This document shows, in pieces, positions 47,171 through 58,754 of a DNA stretch of 64,000 nucleotides. Below the pieces are notes generated by a model. The model worked only from the letters and a program-made list of their open reading frames with translations. It did not search any database and had not been told where the DNA came from. Position numbers and translations under genes: made by a program. Within the stretch, counting starts at the first letter, position 1, and every line of letters begins with the position of its first letter. The stretch covers positions 1,867,834-1,931,833 of the forward strand of contig MU004189.1 of the NCBI GenBank assembly GCA_010093605.1. Reading direction: 5' to 3'. The DNA is from Lophium mytilinum. Taxonomy: Eukaryota; Ascomycota; Dothideomycetes; Mytilinidiales; Mytilinidiaceae.

Positions 47171-48015
47171 TGACGTTGAAGGTGGGCGGCTGCGCGAGGG
47201 ATTGGCTCTCTGTGCCCGGCGTCTGTTTGATGGCGATGGTGTCTGTTTCTTTACTCCCGCTGGCCTCCCGCCGTCGAAGCGGCGTACGTATCAATTCTTG
47301 GCTGACGCGCAACTTCGAGGTCTGCATCCCTGGCGCAGGGGCCGAACGTTGCACTGTTTCCTCGTAGCAACCAGTCGAGCACACAGGCCCTTGGCCATCC
47401 TGGAACACTCTCCCTCCGAGTAATCAAATCCTGTTCTGCCTCTTTCGCCCCAATATCTCCACCTCACACCCTCGCTGCTGCATCGACTGTGCCCTTTTCG
47501 CCTCCTGCACCTCTATCGCCGCCAACACCCGCCTGCATACTGCTGCGCCTCGTCCCCGCGACAGCCCCCACGAGTCTCGACCACCACGACTTACGAGCCC
47601 TTCTGAGCTGACACCAGCCGGAAGCAGCGGTGCATTCGAATTGCCTCCTCCTGTATCCTCTGCCTCGCCATCCTCTGCGCTCCTCCAGCTCGATTTCTCT
47701 GCCGTAAACACCAACACCGCTGTTGCCAGGTCTATACATTCCCAAAACAAGTTCCAACCTAATCTACAAAGCTTGGCTGGCGTTACCCATATACGCCACC
47801 TCGCACTCCTCTTTTCAGCTGAAGCCTTGCCAATTTCCACTCATGCCTCCGCCGCGGTTGGCCCTTTCTTGATTGCATTCTATCCGTCTTTGTCACTCGC
47901 TTTACGGTTACATTAAGCTTTTCTCGACCTTCCATCTAGATCCGAACCCCCTCTCCCTTAGACTCGAGCCTTGCCGATCCTCCTCCTCCTCCGAGCGCCC
48001 AACGCTCTCCCCACA
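47171..48015. other. Divergent promoter region of COG4 and the NIPA gene
   Basis: About 845 bp between two start codons. It is pyrimidine-rich on the + strand in its right half, as in a fungal 5' leader. No supported ORF is present. Confidence 0.5.
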
Positions 48016-50130
48016 ATGGAGACCACGGCGCACCTAGTCGCCCTGGCTGCGCGGGCATCTGACAGCGCTCCGCGGCCCCCCGTCTACAAAGTCATAGGAT
48101 TAATACTAGCCGTATGCTCTGGCCTGTTCATCGGTGTATCTTTTGTGCTGAAGAAGATGGGCCTGTTGAAAGCAAATGTCAAATACAATGAGGAGGCAGG
48201 AGAGGGCTATGGATATCTCAAGAACGCCTGGTGGTGGTCTGGCATGACGTTGATGATAATCGGAGAGTTGTGCAATTTCGCTGCGTACGCCTTCGTGGAT
48301 GCCATATTGGTCACACCTCTCGGAGCCTTGTCGGTCGTGGTCACGACCATACTGTCCGCCATATTTCTGAAAGAGCGCCTGAGTTTCGTAGGCAAGGTTG
48401 GCTGTTTCAACTGCATCATTGGGTCCGTCGTCATCGTTGTCAACGCCCCGGAAGAGTCGGCAGTCTCCGACATCCAGGACATGAAGAAGCTTGTCATTAC
48501 TCCGGGATTTCTAAGCTATGCCGGAGTTGTTATCGTGGCGTGCGTCATAATAGCCTTATGGCTGGGACCGAAATACGGGAAGAAGTCTATGATGGTATAT
48601 CTTAGCATCTGCAGTCTTATTGGAGGCTTGAGCGTTGTGGCCACCCAAGGGCTTGGGGCTGCTATTGTTGCGCAAGCTGGCGGGAAAGCCCAGTTCAACC
48701 AGTGGTTCATCTACGTCCTCCTTGTGTTTGTGATTTCAACCCTGGTCACGGAAATCATATTTCTGAACGTAGGTCCTTCATATCTCTCTTATCTTGTCAA
48801 CACCTTGCTAAATATAAAATAGAAAGCACTGAATCTGTTCAATGCTGCCCTTGTTACCCCAACATACTACGTCTTTTTCACCAGCTCAACCATAGTCACC
48901 TCGGCGGTCTTATTCCAGGGCTTCCATGGCACGGCAGCGAGTATCTCTACCGTAATCATGGGGTTCCTACAGATCTGCGCCGGAGTTGTATTACTCCAAC
49001 TCTCCAAGTCTGCCAAAGATGTCCCTGACGCGGCTGTCTTCAAGGGTGATCTTGATCAAGTCCGAACTGTTGCCGAGCAAGAAGAGCCTGAGTATGAGCC
49101 CAGAGCTGACACTATCCGTGGAGGAGGCGCTCTTCTTCGCTCATTCTCAGTGGCGAGACAAGAGAAACAAGTCAAGGAGGCCAAGAAAATTCAAGAAGAC
49201 CGCATGGCGCCAATTGGTGAAAACGAACAAGTTGAATGGGACGGGCTGAGGAGACGCAAGACCGTTCTTGAGCCCGGACAATCACCTTTGCAGCGCCGGA
49301 AGACTATCCATCCGCCTTTGGGCATGTCCCAGTTCCCCCACGACAACGAGTCTGTTATGAGTGACGAAGACGACGTTCATCCCGGTTTCTTCACCCGGTT
49401 ACGATCTAAGGGGAAATCTTCATCGCATCAGCCTATATCTCCTCTTCCACTGGAGGGTTTACATTTCCCTAAGGATGAGGACCGCACCCCAGGGTCCGCC
49501 GATATTGCGGCTCCTATAGCCCACACGTATGGACTACCAGCCGGGTTGCAAAGAGACATGCAGCAAGACACCAGCTACAAGCCACATGAACCAGCAATTC
49601 ATTGGGCTCCTGTTGTTCAGGAGGACCAAGGAAAATCAAAGGATAGCTTAGCTCCTCCAAAACCACCTCCACATACTGCCAAAAGACAATTCTCCTTCCA
49701 GAACGTCTTTCATCGAACTAGGGCGGAAAGCGTCGGAGAAGGAAGTGGGTCAGCTCGACCTGCATCTAGAGGCGCATTGAGTTTCTCGTCCAGAAGGTCT
49801 GGCAGCAAGGACCATACGCCACGCACGGATGGGACGACAGAGGAGGAACGCCTTGGTCTGGTCAAGGGCGACTCTCAGAATTTACTCGGCGTTCCAGACT
49901 ATGGTGGTTCGCCACCAGACTACTCAGACACAGAAGAAGGTTTCGCAGACCTAAGAGGCCATCGGCTAGAAACTGTACCATCGGGGGCAAGTTTACCACA
50001 ATTTGCGTTCGACCCACGACCACGCACACAAAAGAAAGACGACGACACTGACGATGATGACCGATATGACGACACACACGGCAAAGACATTGAGAAGAGT
50101 GGACGTCGGAGTCCAGGAGCGTTCATGTAA
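48016..50130 (+). CDS. NIPA-family magnesium transporter
   Basis: Exons 48016-48768 and 48823-50130 join to 686 residues. The first 320 form the NIPA (DMT-superfamily) channel with about nine membrane helices: VIGLILAVCSGLFIGVSFVL, KKMGLLK, GYLKNAWWWSGMTLMIIGEL, FVDAILVTPLGALSVVVTTI and LKERLSFVGKVGC. After the intron come VTPTYYVFFTSSTIVTSAVL and GFLQICAGVVLLQLSK. These motifs are diagnostic of NIPA1/2-like Mg2+ transporters. The long C-terminal 360 residues are cytosolic, charged and disordered, and rich in serine and proline, with likely phosphorylation sites. Such tails are usual in fungal members. The 54 nt intron sits just before the eighth helix. Plasma or endosomal membrane location is inferred. 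Confidence 0.92.
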
Positions 50131-51859
50131 ATGTTGTTTTGTACGAATCTATTCCTTGCGGTTTTGCAGCGTTGGAAAGCGTGCTTTTGGATCTCTTCCA
50201 CCTTTTCTCGGTTGTAATAATCTTTAGGGTTGTATTCTATAACAGAGATACCCAGAGGGACTTGGAGAGTGGGTTGCGTGGAGCATGGAACCTGTATATG
50301 CAAGGCTCCCGCATTCGTAGATATTATTAAGACAACGAGGGTCATTAGCTTTAATCGATGAGCTCAAAATCAAAGTAATAGCCACAGCTTTCGTATCGCT
50401 TGATCAACGATGAATTCTCGATACAACGAGATGCTGCGAATACCCAAATCCGCCATCAGCCAGCAATAGTATCACGTTCCGCACTTATCAACGAAGATTG
50501 GGGGCGGTGTCTGCAAGTACACCAAACGACACCATGCTGAAACAGCCGCTCCGACACTGCCTTCCAAGGCGGATAAGGGCTGCAAGTGTGCAATGTCTGC
50601 CTTATCCCCCGGGACGAAACGATTGCCATGTCTCAAACTGTTGTGCATCTTGAAGCAACCCGCCCTGCCATGGTGCTGCCATGTTTGCGTGCCTCTCGAG
50701 TCTAGGGGCGAGCAGCTTCGCCTCTCTCCAGCATTCTCCCACTCCCACCACCAACTCCACTGCCAACGCATTTATCGCAATGATCATTCAACGCGCGCGC
50801 TTAGATATGTTGGTGAGTTTCTGATGCGTATGCTGCATATCTTGAAGATGCATATCAGAAAAACGCACTCCTGCGGCACAGCGTCCAATCTGAGGACCGG
50901 GCTCAAGCGCTCGCTGCACCCGACTACCACGAATGAGGACACACCTAACGCTGCTTCGGCTGAGAACTCCTTCTAGAGATACCGAAACGCCTCAAGCCTA
51001 ACTAGTAAAAACATGGGAAGACTTCGTACCAGCAAGTAAAACTCGTCTGTGAAAGAGGATTCAAGATTCAAAGCGGCAGCCTGTGTTAACACCGGCCGAG
51101 GTGGCCCAAAGAGCGAGCAGGCTTGCCAAAAGTGTGGTTTTCCAGTTCTTAACGACGTATGGGGGTATCTTAAGCGGTGGTAGACAAGTGTACATGCTGT
51201 AGTCGTATCCAAAGAAAAAACGGATACACTGCACCATTTCGGCAGCAAGTCTCCGAATCTCAGGGTCCTCCCGATCCGCCCCCATGCCTCAGGGAATGCT
51301 CAGCCATGCGTCCTGGGCATGCACCATCAGTTTGAAGTCGGCCCAGGGCAGTGCCCCTCTGCACCTCTGTTGCTAACAAGACCCTGTGATGCATGGTCTT
51401 CGCCTCAGGCGTTTGTAGCAACTTGCATCCTCCAGCTTACCTATTTACCGTTCTGGAGCTAGCCCCGGCTTCTTGAGACGTGGAACAGCTTACCGCGCTC
51501 CCCCGCGGCTGAGTCTATCAAAGGCTGGGCATATGAATGTGTTTGAGGCGCTGAGATGAGGAAGAAAGAAGAAGGCGTGCGATGCTGTGCCGTATGGGGG
51601 ATGGGGTTGATATGTACAGCTTACCGGTAGGGTTTTCTTGCCTCAAAGTCTGAACTTACTCTTGTGTATCTGCATTACGGCGCGCTTCCAGGTTTCTTAT
51701 CATCGTTTCTATTGCATTCTAGCGTTCATACTTCAATTTCTTGATCGTATACGTACTTCCCATCCGTCCCTATTACGCCCGGTCGAGACTCTCTTTAGTT
51801 CCCTCACTGTTCTCAATTTGCGTTGAGAGAAGCACCCTCTCTGCAACGGTTACTGAGCC
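50131..51859. other. Intergenic region
   Basis: About 1.7 kb with no supported gene. A 74-codon reverse frame ending at 51061 contains a hydrophobic TTLLASLLALWATSAG tail but lacks other support. The right end is T/C-rich and is the likely promoter of the next gene. Confidence 0.45.
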
Positions 51860-54144
51860 ATGCCGAGTTCAACATTGAGAGCCTTATTGTTACTCTTTCT
51901 TTCATTATTCACACCTTGTGGCGTATTCGCAACACCATCGCCAATACAAGCAGAACCGTACTCTCCGCGAGGACACTCTAGCCCACCTTCCCGGCAACTA
52001 AAGGCGGTATCACGAAGATCGGATATTTCTAGGCGAGATCACCAGATCCAAAGGAGATTCACAGCAGAGCTCCGGTATGGTGAACGTAAGCAAAGCGCAA
52101 ATTTCAGTTTCACGACGATCTAACAGTTACGCAGGAGAGAATCATTATGGAGACTCAGCCTTCGTGTCGTCCGTTCAAATCATATCCCAAGCCTCAATCC
52201 TAGTCCTAGAAGACATCGAACAATTTCTTAGCCATGTTCATTGCACCGAGTCAACGATTGAGCTACGCTTCGATTCGCCCAAAGACGCTGAAGCTACCAA
52301 ACATGCATGTCATCACGAAGACGGTGCTTATGCCGTCACATCTCACTTTACATGCAATGCTGAAGGAGAGCGCTCTGTATACAAGTAAGCTAGTATACCT
52401 CTTACATACATTCCCAGCTGATCAAAGGCCCTCTGCGAGTAGGATACATAGCTCGACGGTATCGGAGGACGGCTTATCACTCGTGATGGAAATCACACGA
52501 ACTCCATTCAAAGAGGCCTTCCAAACGTTCGAGATCGAGTTCGGAAATACCAACGAGCCTCATCTGTTCCGTCGCCACGATCGTGTACTCCGCCGGGAGT
52601 CTCCATTTAGCACTACCACAGAGAGCCATGTAGACCGAACTATCCATATAACTTCCACGCGTCTTCATACGATTACGTCGACCATCACTTCAGCACCAAA
52701 CATTACCTCTATGTCCTCCATCGTAGTGCCCTCCACGGCAGCATCAACAGCTACTTCCGCTGCCATAAACCTCTCCTTCCAAGAACTTGATACTACGTTC
52801 CCGACGATTCCAAACAACCCATTGAGTCAATTGCCCTTCACGATAGGGTGTAAGAACTGCACCACCAACGGATTCCTGGTTCTTTCTTCTGGAAAGTTCG
52901 CGTTTGATTTTAATGTCCTCGATGGCGACGGGGGCCCTTTTGATATAATCCAAGCAGGAACAATTACGCTTCAACTCAACGACTTCTTTGCTCATGTCGA
53001 GCTCAGCTCGCAGCCATCACATTCTGCGGCTTTCCAGCACTCGCTTTTTACGGCACCTGTCGTAGGGTTTGTTGTGAGTACCGGTTCTCTACTCTAGCTA
53101 GGTCGAATGTGCAGGACTAATTTCACATAGATTCCAGGAATCGGACAAGCTGGCATAGCTTTCGAAGCGTTGGTTGCTATAGAGTTCAAAATCACCGGTG
53201 CAGTCGAGCTCACTTACGGCTTTGACCTCGAAGCAAGTCTTCTCCCCTGGTTATAATTGTATCCATACTAACCGTACTACCAGGTCCCAACCGGCTCCTC
53301 AATTCAAATCGACTTCGGTAACTTAACTCAATCTAGCATGAAAGGCTTGTGCGTACTGTCCCCCTCCCGCCTCCGCACTCCTCTAACACCACCCAGCGAA
53401 GCGACCACCACCCTCCTCCCCTTCTCCTTCAACACCACCGACATCTCCCTCTCCGTCACCGCCGCCTTCCGCCCCACCATCCCCATCGGCTTCTCCTTCT
53501 CCCAACCCACCATCGGCGACCTCACCGCCGAAGTCTCCGCCTTCATAGACCTCCCCTCCCTCTCCGCCACCATCTCCACCCTCTCCACCAACTCCACCGA
53601 CGCCGCCTGCAACCCCTTCAACACCACCAACTCCACCACCCCGGCTGCCTACAGCAACAGCACCCTCCCCGCCTCCACCATCAACGACGTCCTGCACAAC
53701 CTCGGCCCGCTCATCCTCATCGAGCCCGCCGTCGGGCTCGACCTCATCGTCGGCGCAGACTTCGAGGCGCAACTGGGCAAGCTGGCCGTGCCGCCTGTGC
53801 AGACGGCGCTGACGGTGTTTGCGACCAGCTTCGCGCTGCCGACGGCGTGTTTGGCGGGCGCGGCGGGGTTTTCGCCTGCGGCGGCGGTTTTCGCGGCCGC
53901 GACGAGGAGTATTGTGGCGAGTGAGGCGGCGAAGGCGAGCGCGTGTAGTGTGAGTGCGAGTCTGGCGGCGGCGGCGAGTGCGAGTGAGAAGCAGAAGGGG
54001 CAGGCGACGGGTGCGGCGAGCCCGACGCAGTCGGGGTCTGGGGGAGAGAGGGCGGTGGGTGGGTGGGTTAGGGGGGAGGTGAGGGTAGGGGATGTTGCGT
54101 TGTTGTCGTTGATGGGGGTTGCGGTGGGGATGGTGCTGTTATAG
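51860..54144 (+). CDS. DUF7029-like secreted, probably GPI-anchored protein
   Basis: Six exons (51860-52085, 52135-52384, 52428-53073, 53131-53232, 53284-53348, 53397-54144) join to 678 residues. A signal peptide (LRALLLLFLSLFTPCGVFA) leads into a dibasic-rich propeptide-like stretch. The DUF7029-like domain follows: HYGDSAFVSSVQIISQASIL, then VLEDIEQFLSHVHCTESTIE. After a Ser/Thr-rich linker comes a beta-rich region with IGCKNCTTNGFLVLSSGKFA and IAFEALVAIEFKITGAVELT. The C-terminus is Ala/Ser-rich and ends VALLSLMGVAVGMVLL, a GPI-attachment-type tail. The fourth intron uses a GC donor (GCAAGT at 53233). The function of the family is unknown. A cell-wall surface role is inferred. Confidence 0.82.
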
Positions 54145-54414
54145 AATTGGATATAGATACTCTGGGATGGGGCATGAAAATGTGACGAATGGGATAGCGA
54201 TCTAGTGTCCGGGAATGTTGCGTTAGGAAGTCGGAAATCTGGAGTCTGGGGTGTTCAAAAGGGGCTTGAAGGCATGGGTATACCATAGGTTCGGTGTTTG
54301 CGTGAGGAGACAAGCCCACGGTTTAGTATGTATCATGCTGTTCGATAGAAGATTTCATGCGTCAAATATATTACGATTGAATGATATTCAGAATTATGGT
54401 AAGTGAGTCACTCT

Positions 54415-56073
54415 CTACGAGCTCGCTTTCGCACAGGCGCCTAGATCCATCTTCTTCGCCGGCTTATCGGGCGAAATATCAAAGTCGAAGATATCGATTG
54501 GCAGACCCATGGTCGTGCACGCATTTGGAATCTAATACAACATCAGCGATATCCATTTCTCGGTAGAAAGGAAGCGGTCTCTTACATCGACAATCCCAGC
54601 CACATGTCCCTGAACCGGTGCGCAAGAGAGAAGGAGGTATATCTGATAGTCATCGTAGCCTGCATCCCACGTCAGTACTTTATAATCGATCCGCTTTCCA
54701 CAGCAAGAACATACCATATCGCCTCAAATACTCAATCACCCGCAAACTCGTCTGCCGATACGCCACCGTCGCGTCCATGTAATGCTGCTTCCCGTTCTCG
54801 TCCACACTGAAGCCCTCGAAGTAGATGTACCGGCCAGGTCCGAACTGCGGCTCCACAGGGCCGGGGACGTAGATAGGGGATTTCATGCCGAGCTGCGCCA
54901 TACCGTCTTTCATTACGGAGAACTTGATCGTTATAACGCCCGCCATCTCGATAGCACCGCAGACTGTGATGATTGCAACATTAGCCTTCTCTCAAATAGA
55001 GAGGGTCCTTGTGGTTTGTTTTCTTTCTGGAACTTACAAGATATCTCTCCATCGCCCTGCGAGAAATGCAAATCCCCTACGCTAAACTTCGCCCCCTTAA
55101 CATGCACAGGCAGGTACACCTTACTCCCGCGACTCAGATTCTTGATATCGCAGTTCCCGCCATGCTCCGGGCGTCCAGGGACAGTCCGCGCCCCCTCCTT
55201 TCCTACCTTCTCCTTAATCGACGCGTCCGCGCTGCCCGCATGTACATTTGTCGGGTTCGGCGGCAGCGCGACGTCGCGGTCCAAGTGCGCGTGTGCGGTG
55301 ATGAGCTCGCCCTCGCGGCGGTTCCATTCAGCGAGGATCTCGGGCGACGGCGCGCAGCCTAGGATGCCGGGGTGGATGAGGCCGGCGAAGCGGACGCCGG
55401 GGATGTGGCGCGAGGAGCAGAAAATGCCTTCGAAGTCCCATATGGCTTTTGCTCTAAAAGGGGATAATTTGTGTCAACGATGGCTCCCCCGTGCATTCGA
55501 TTGCTTGCTAGGTATATCCTCTTTTTCTCAACGCCACAACCCTCCTATTCTGATCCTGAATAATGGAAACATAACCTACGCTTTTGGATACAACTCATCC
55601 AAAAACCCTCCTCCGTTCGCCTTCTCGAAAACGCCCGTGAACCCCCACGGCTGGTCTTCGAACGGCTGTACGTCCTGGATCTCCACGACTAGTACGTCAC
55701 CAGGCTCCGCGGTCTCGATGTCAAATGGCCCGGTCAGGTAGTGTATCTTTGTCAGGTCGACGTTCTTGACGTCGTCGGCGGAGTCGTTGTTCCCGATCTG
55801 GCCACCGGTCCAGTCGACGCATTCGATCTTGACGACCTCGTTGTTGGCGATGGTACCGGCGGAAGGGACTGGGAAAGGTTAGATGAGTGAGAGAGTGGGA
55901 GAGAGGATGAAAAGCGAACCGTCAGGGTGCCAGCGATTCTAAAAGCAGAGGGTTAGTTTAGGGAATTGGCTTTGGGGGATTAGGGAGAGAGCACACACGT
56001 GTAGACATGCTTGTTCTGCTGCTGGTATGTCCAGAGAGACTTTCGCGGCGGTGCGGAGGCCTTTCTTTCCCAT
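54415..56073 (-). CDS. fmdS: Formamidase (FmdA/AmdA family)
   Basis: Seven exons (56073-55999, 55938-55920, 55868-55580, 55453-55038, 54963-54715, 54659-54586, 54531-54415) join to 412 residues, the usual fungal length. Family signatures are NRWHPD (the 19 nt exon 2), IECVDWTGGQIGNN, GPFDIETAEPGDVLVVEIQD, AKAIWDFEGIFCSSRHIPGV, GRPEHGGNCDIKNLSRGSKV, HFSQGDGEISFCGAIEMAGV and PNACTTMGLPIDIFDFDI. Formamidase hydrolyses formamide to ammonia and formate, allowing its use as a nitrogen source. It is cytosolic, with no signal peptide. In Aspergillus nidulans fmdS is under AreA control, and four HGATAR sites lie 83-247 bp upstream of this start. The donor of the second intron is GTTCGC, weaker than usual. 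Confidence 0.95.
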
Positions 56074-56639
56074 GATGAAGGTTAGAAGCGGGTATAATTA
56101 TATGGAAAGTACGAGAAGAACACTAAAAGATCAATGGAAGAGAAATAGCAGAATTAGATAACGGGGATTGCTCAATTGATATAGCAGATGCGGGGAACGT
56201 TCAAAGCCCGCTTGGTGTAGAAATAAGCCCATGGTGGAGCTGGTCCTCCGTGGAGACGGGACAATCTGGCCAGGAGGGGAAGCTATCGTGCACGGGAGCT
56301 CCGATAAGCTCCAGTGATAAAGAACTCTTACGTAGCGTGCAGTGGTGCATTGTTTTGGGACCCTAGGACGCAAATAAGAGAGCGAGGAATGCTACCCCGC
56401 TAGCCTGAGCGGGGTATCAGAGCGTTTGATATCTGCTCCATGATGCCGGCAGTTCATATTAGCTCAGTCCTCGTCTTTGCTTTTGATACATCGTAGAGCC
56501 AGCGTAATTTCCAATTAGTTATGTATGGAGTTTTACCTACCCTCCTGTACCAAAACTATTCATAAGTCAAAACGCCATATCCATTTTGTATGCCAATGAT
56601 CACTCGTCCATCATTTCTAGGTTCCAAACGCGTCAACAA
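56074..56639. promoter_or_regulatory. Formamidase promoter with GATA-site cluster
   Basis: HGATAR sites for AreA-type nitrogen regulators are AGATAA at 56156-56161, CGATAG (reverse strand) at 56283-56288, CGATAA at 56302-56307 and TGATAA at 56315-56320. The spacing is close in the last three. The remainder (56330-56639) separates formamidase from the UsgS 3' end. Binding is inferred from the known regulation of formamidase genes. Confidence 0.5.
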
Positions 56640-57948
56640 TCAGCTGAACTCCTGTCTTGGCATAGCCTTCTGCGCCGGAAAGTGTTCCTTTTCGCTAATG
56701 GCCACATTATGCGCGTCTAACATACTCAGCGGTAGGTTCAAGAACTCATGCTTGTTCTTCCAGCGGACATCTCTCTCCTTGAACTGCTCCGCTTGAGACG
56801 CAGGTGGCGGAGGTTCCGTGATCTTGGTGATGAGATACGCGGTTGATGCTTCAGCGATGCCGTAGATGAGGACGCCAACAAGCGGGATCTTGACGAAGAT
56901 GAAGAAGCCGACGCCGAAGCCGAAGAGGACCCCCTCACGGTCACGGAACCATTGCTTCTTCTGCTCTTTTGTGTAACGCACGCGTGAGAAGTACGGTTCC
57001 AACTAAAGCCTGTTAGAGCCACAATTTGTCGCAAGATTGAAGATTCCCTACCAATTCGCGCATGAGACTCCTTGAGGAAAAGTACGACTGGAGAAACATC
57101 ACAATGTAACGTTTAGGGAGGAAAACCGAGCTACCGAATATCACCAAAGCAGGTGTAAGACCCACAGCGTTGTTGAAAGTGTAGAAACTTGCAGCTGGAA
57201 GGACGAAGCGGCCCACGTATGGTAGGAACGAAAGCGCGTAGATGGCTAACGATATGCCTGCTCGTCTCCCGTATCTGATCACAAATGTTATTGCAGCGTC
57301 CTTGTAGCTCCTCTTTACATGTGTATCGCCGTGCGTGGAGTACGCGATGAGGTTGGGGTAGTACATCGCTCGAAGGCTCTGGGGGTTCTCTGATTTGTGC
57401 TTTTGGGTATAGGTTTGGTCAACCCATTGCAAGGAATCCATGAACCTAGACTTAATTAAACGTGTGCTTGCTAGGAGGGAGGCTTGCAGCTTACATCCGG
57501 TCCAGGGTAGGAGTAACGTATCGCATCATCGACATGAGGAAGAACGGCACCTGAAGCACGCTGTGCTCTAGGAAGTACAATCCATCAACAACATAGTTGT
57601 CCCAAGATACGGCGTCCATATTTATGAAGAAGGAAAGAGTCCATAGTAGTATTCTGACGCCAATGACCTACCCAGGCCAGGCACGTCAGCCGCGTTGTGA
57701 ATGTGATCATGGGAGGAGTCGTACCGGAATCGCGATAATCATGCGTATAGCAATGCCACCAGCTACAGCAATTGCAGCTTGTCGGTAATGGTCGGAGGTG
57801 AATAGGCCCGGATTTTGGAGGGCTCGATGTGCTGAATTACGTCTTGTTAGGAAACGTCGGAGCTGAGCGGAGTCTTGAAGTATCACATACCTCCGACTAA
57901 TGTGAGCTGGGCACCCCGAAGGATGGCATTCGGGTCGAAATTGGACAT
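56640..57948 (-). CDS. usgS: UsgS-type transmembrane protein
   Basis: Exons 57948-57891, 57831-57725, 57667-57495, 57445-57052 and 57002-56640 join to 364 residues. The protein matches the UsgS family of filamentous ascomycetes throughout: MSNFDPNAILRGAQLTLVGA, then HRALQNPGLFTSDHYRQAA, VDGLYFLEHSVLQVPFFLM, MDSLQWVDQTYTQKHKSENP, VGRFVLPAASFYTFNNAVGL, LQSYFSSRSLMRELLEPYFS, and FRDREGVLFGFGVGFFIFVK. It ends with EWKNKHEFL-like WKNKHEFLNLPLS. Four to six membrane helices are likely. The molecular role is poorly known. All four introns are short, and every junction falls inside conserved sequence, so the model is firm. Confidence 0.92.
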
Positions 57949-58754
57949 GTCGTGTGCCGCCTTTGAGGATGTTGTTGCGATGGTGGAAGGCTGCCTCAGC
58001 TTGGACAAGCGGACATGTGAGATTCTGGTAGCCAATGACGTCGCCAGACTGTCGCGTTGGTGAAACAACGTCCCCTATACGAAGTATCTGACATGCACTC
58101 TCACATTGTCTATTTCTTCAGTACACAACTCGTATAGTACTGAGCATTACTGCGTACATATAAAACTATATATACGAAGATACCACTCCACGGGTAGCTT
58201 CAACGCATCGTCATTATTTATACTGGACGCCATCATCTCCTGCATAGAACTACGACTTAGATTTTCTGCAAAACATGTACATGAAGCTTCACTGAAACAT
58301 CCCAAGCAGTAACGAAAGAGCTTACACAAACAATTGGCACACCACTGACCCGCTAATCATAAGAAAAGAGCATCTCCCCGGATCAGCTCGTCTATCAAGA
58401 CCCTGGCGTAGCTCTATCTCAACTTCCGGATGGAGCTAGTGGCATGTTGATGTCATCCCACATACCACAACCTCTGCATAGTATCAACAAGCGAAGACCT
58501 GTCGATCTGGAGGGTTCGGCTGCCATACTATCGCTCGTACCGTCCCGTGTCTCGATGCCGTCAGAGATGCATGTTCCAGAAACTAGGGTTGGGTGTGTCT
58601 TATCACGTCTCCTCGCATGAACTACCGCAACGTCGTACCACGGTTGCGCAAGTGAGTGAGTGGATAAGTAGATGAATCTTCCTTGCCGCCTCTTTTCAAC
58701 CTCTCAGATTCTCTGTTAGCTTCATCAATCGAGTCTTCATTCAACTATTCTACC
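57949..58754. other. Divergent promoter region of usgS and the MFS permease
   Basis: About 806 bp, gene-free. The right end contains the permease leader. Repeated short runs such as tatatacg and agataccact near 58165 show no clear larger structure. Confidence 0.45.

Noticed and set aside
53349-53924. 191-codon histidine/arginine-rich frame inside the DUF7029-like gene
   Set aside because: It is a frame-shifted reading of exon 6, whose C-rich codons give His/Arg/Pro runs in the other frame.
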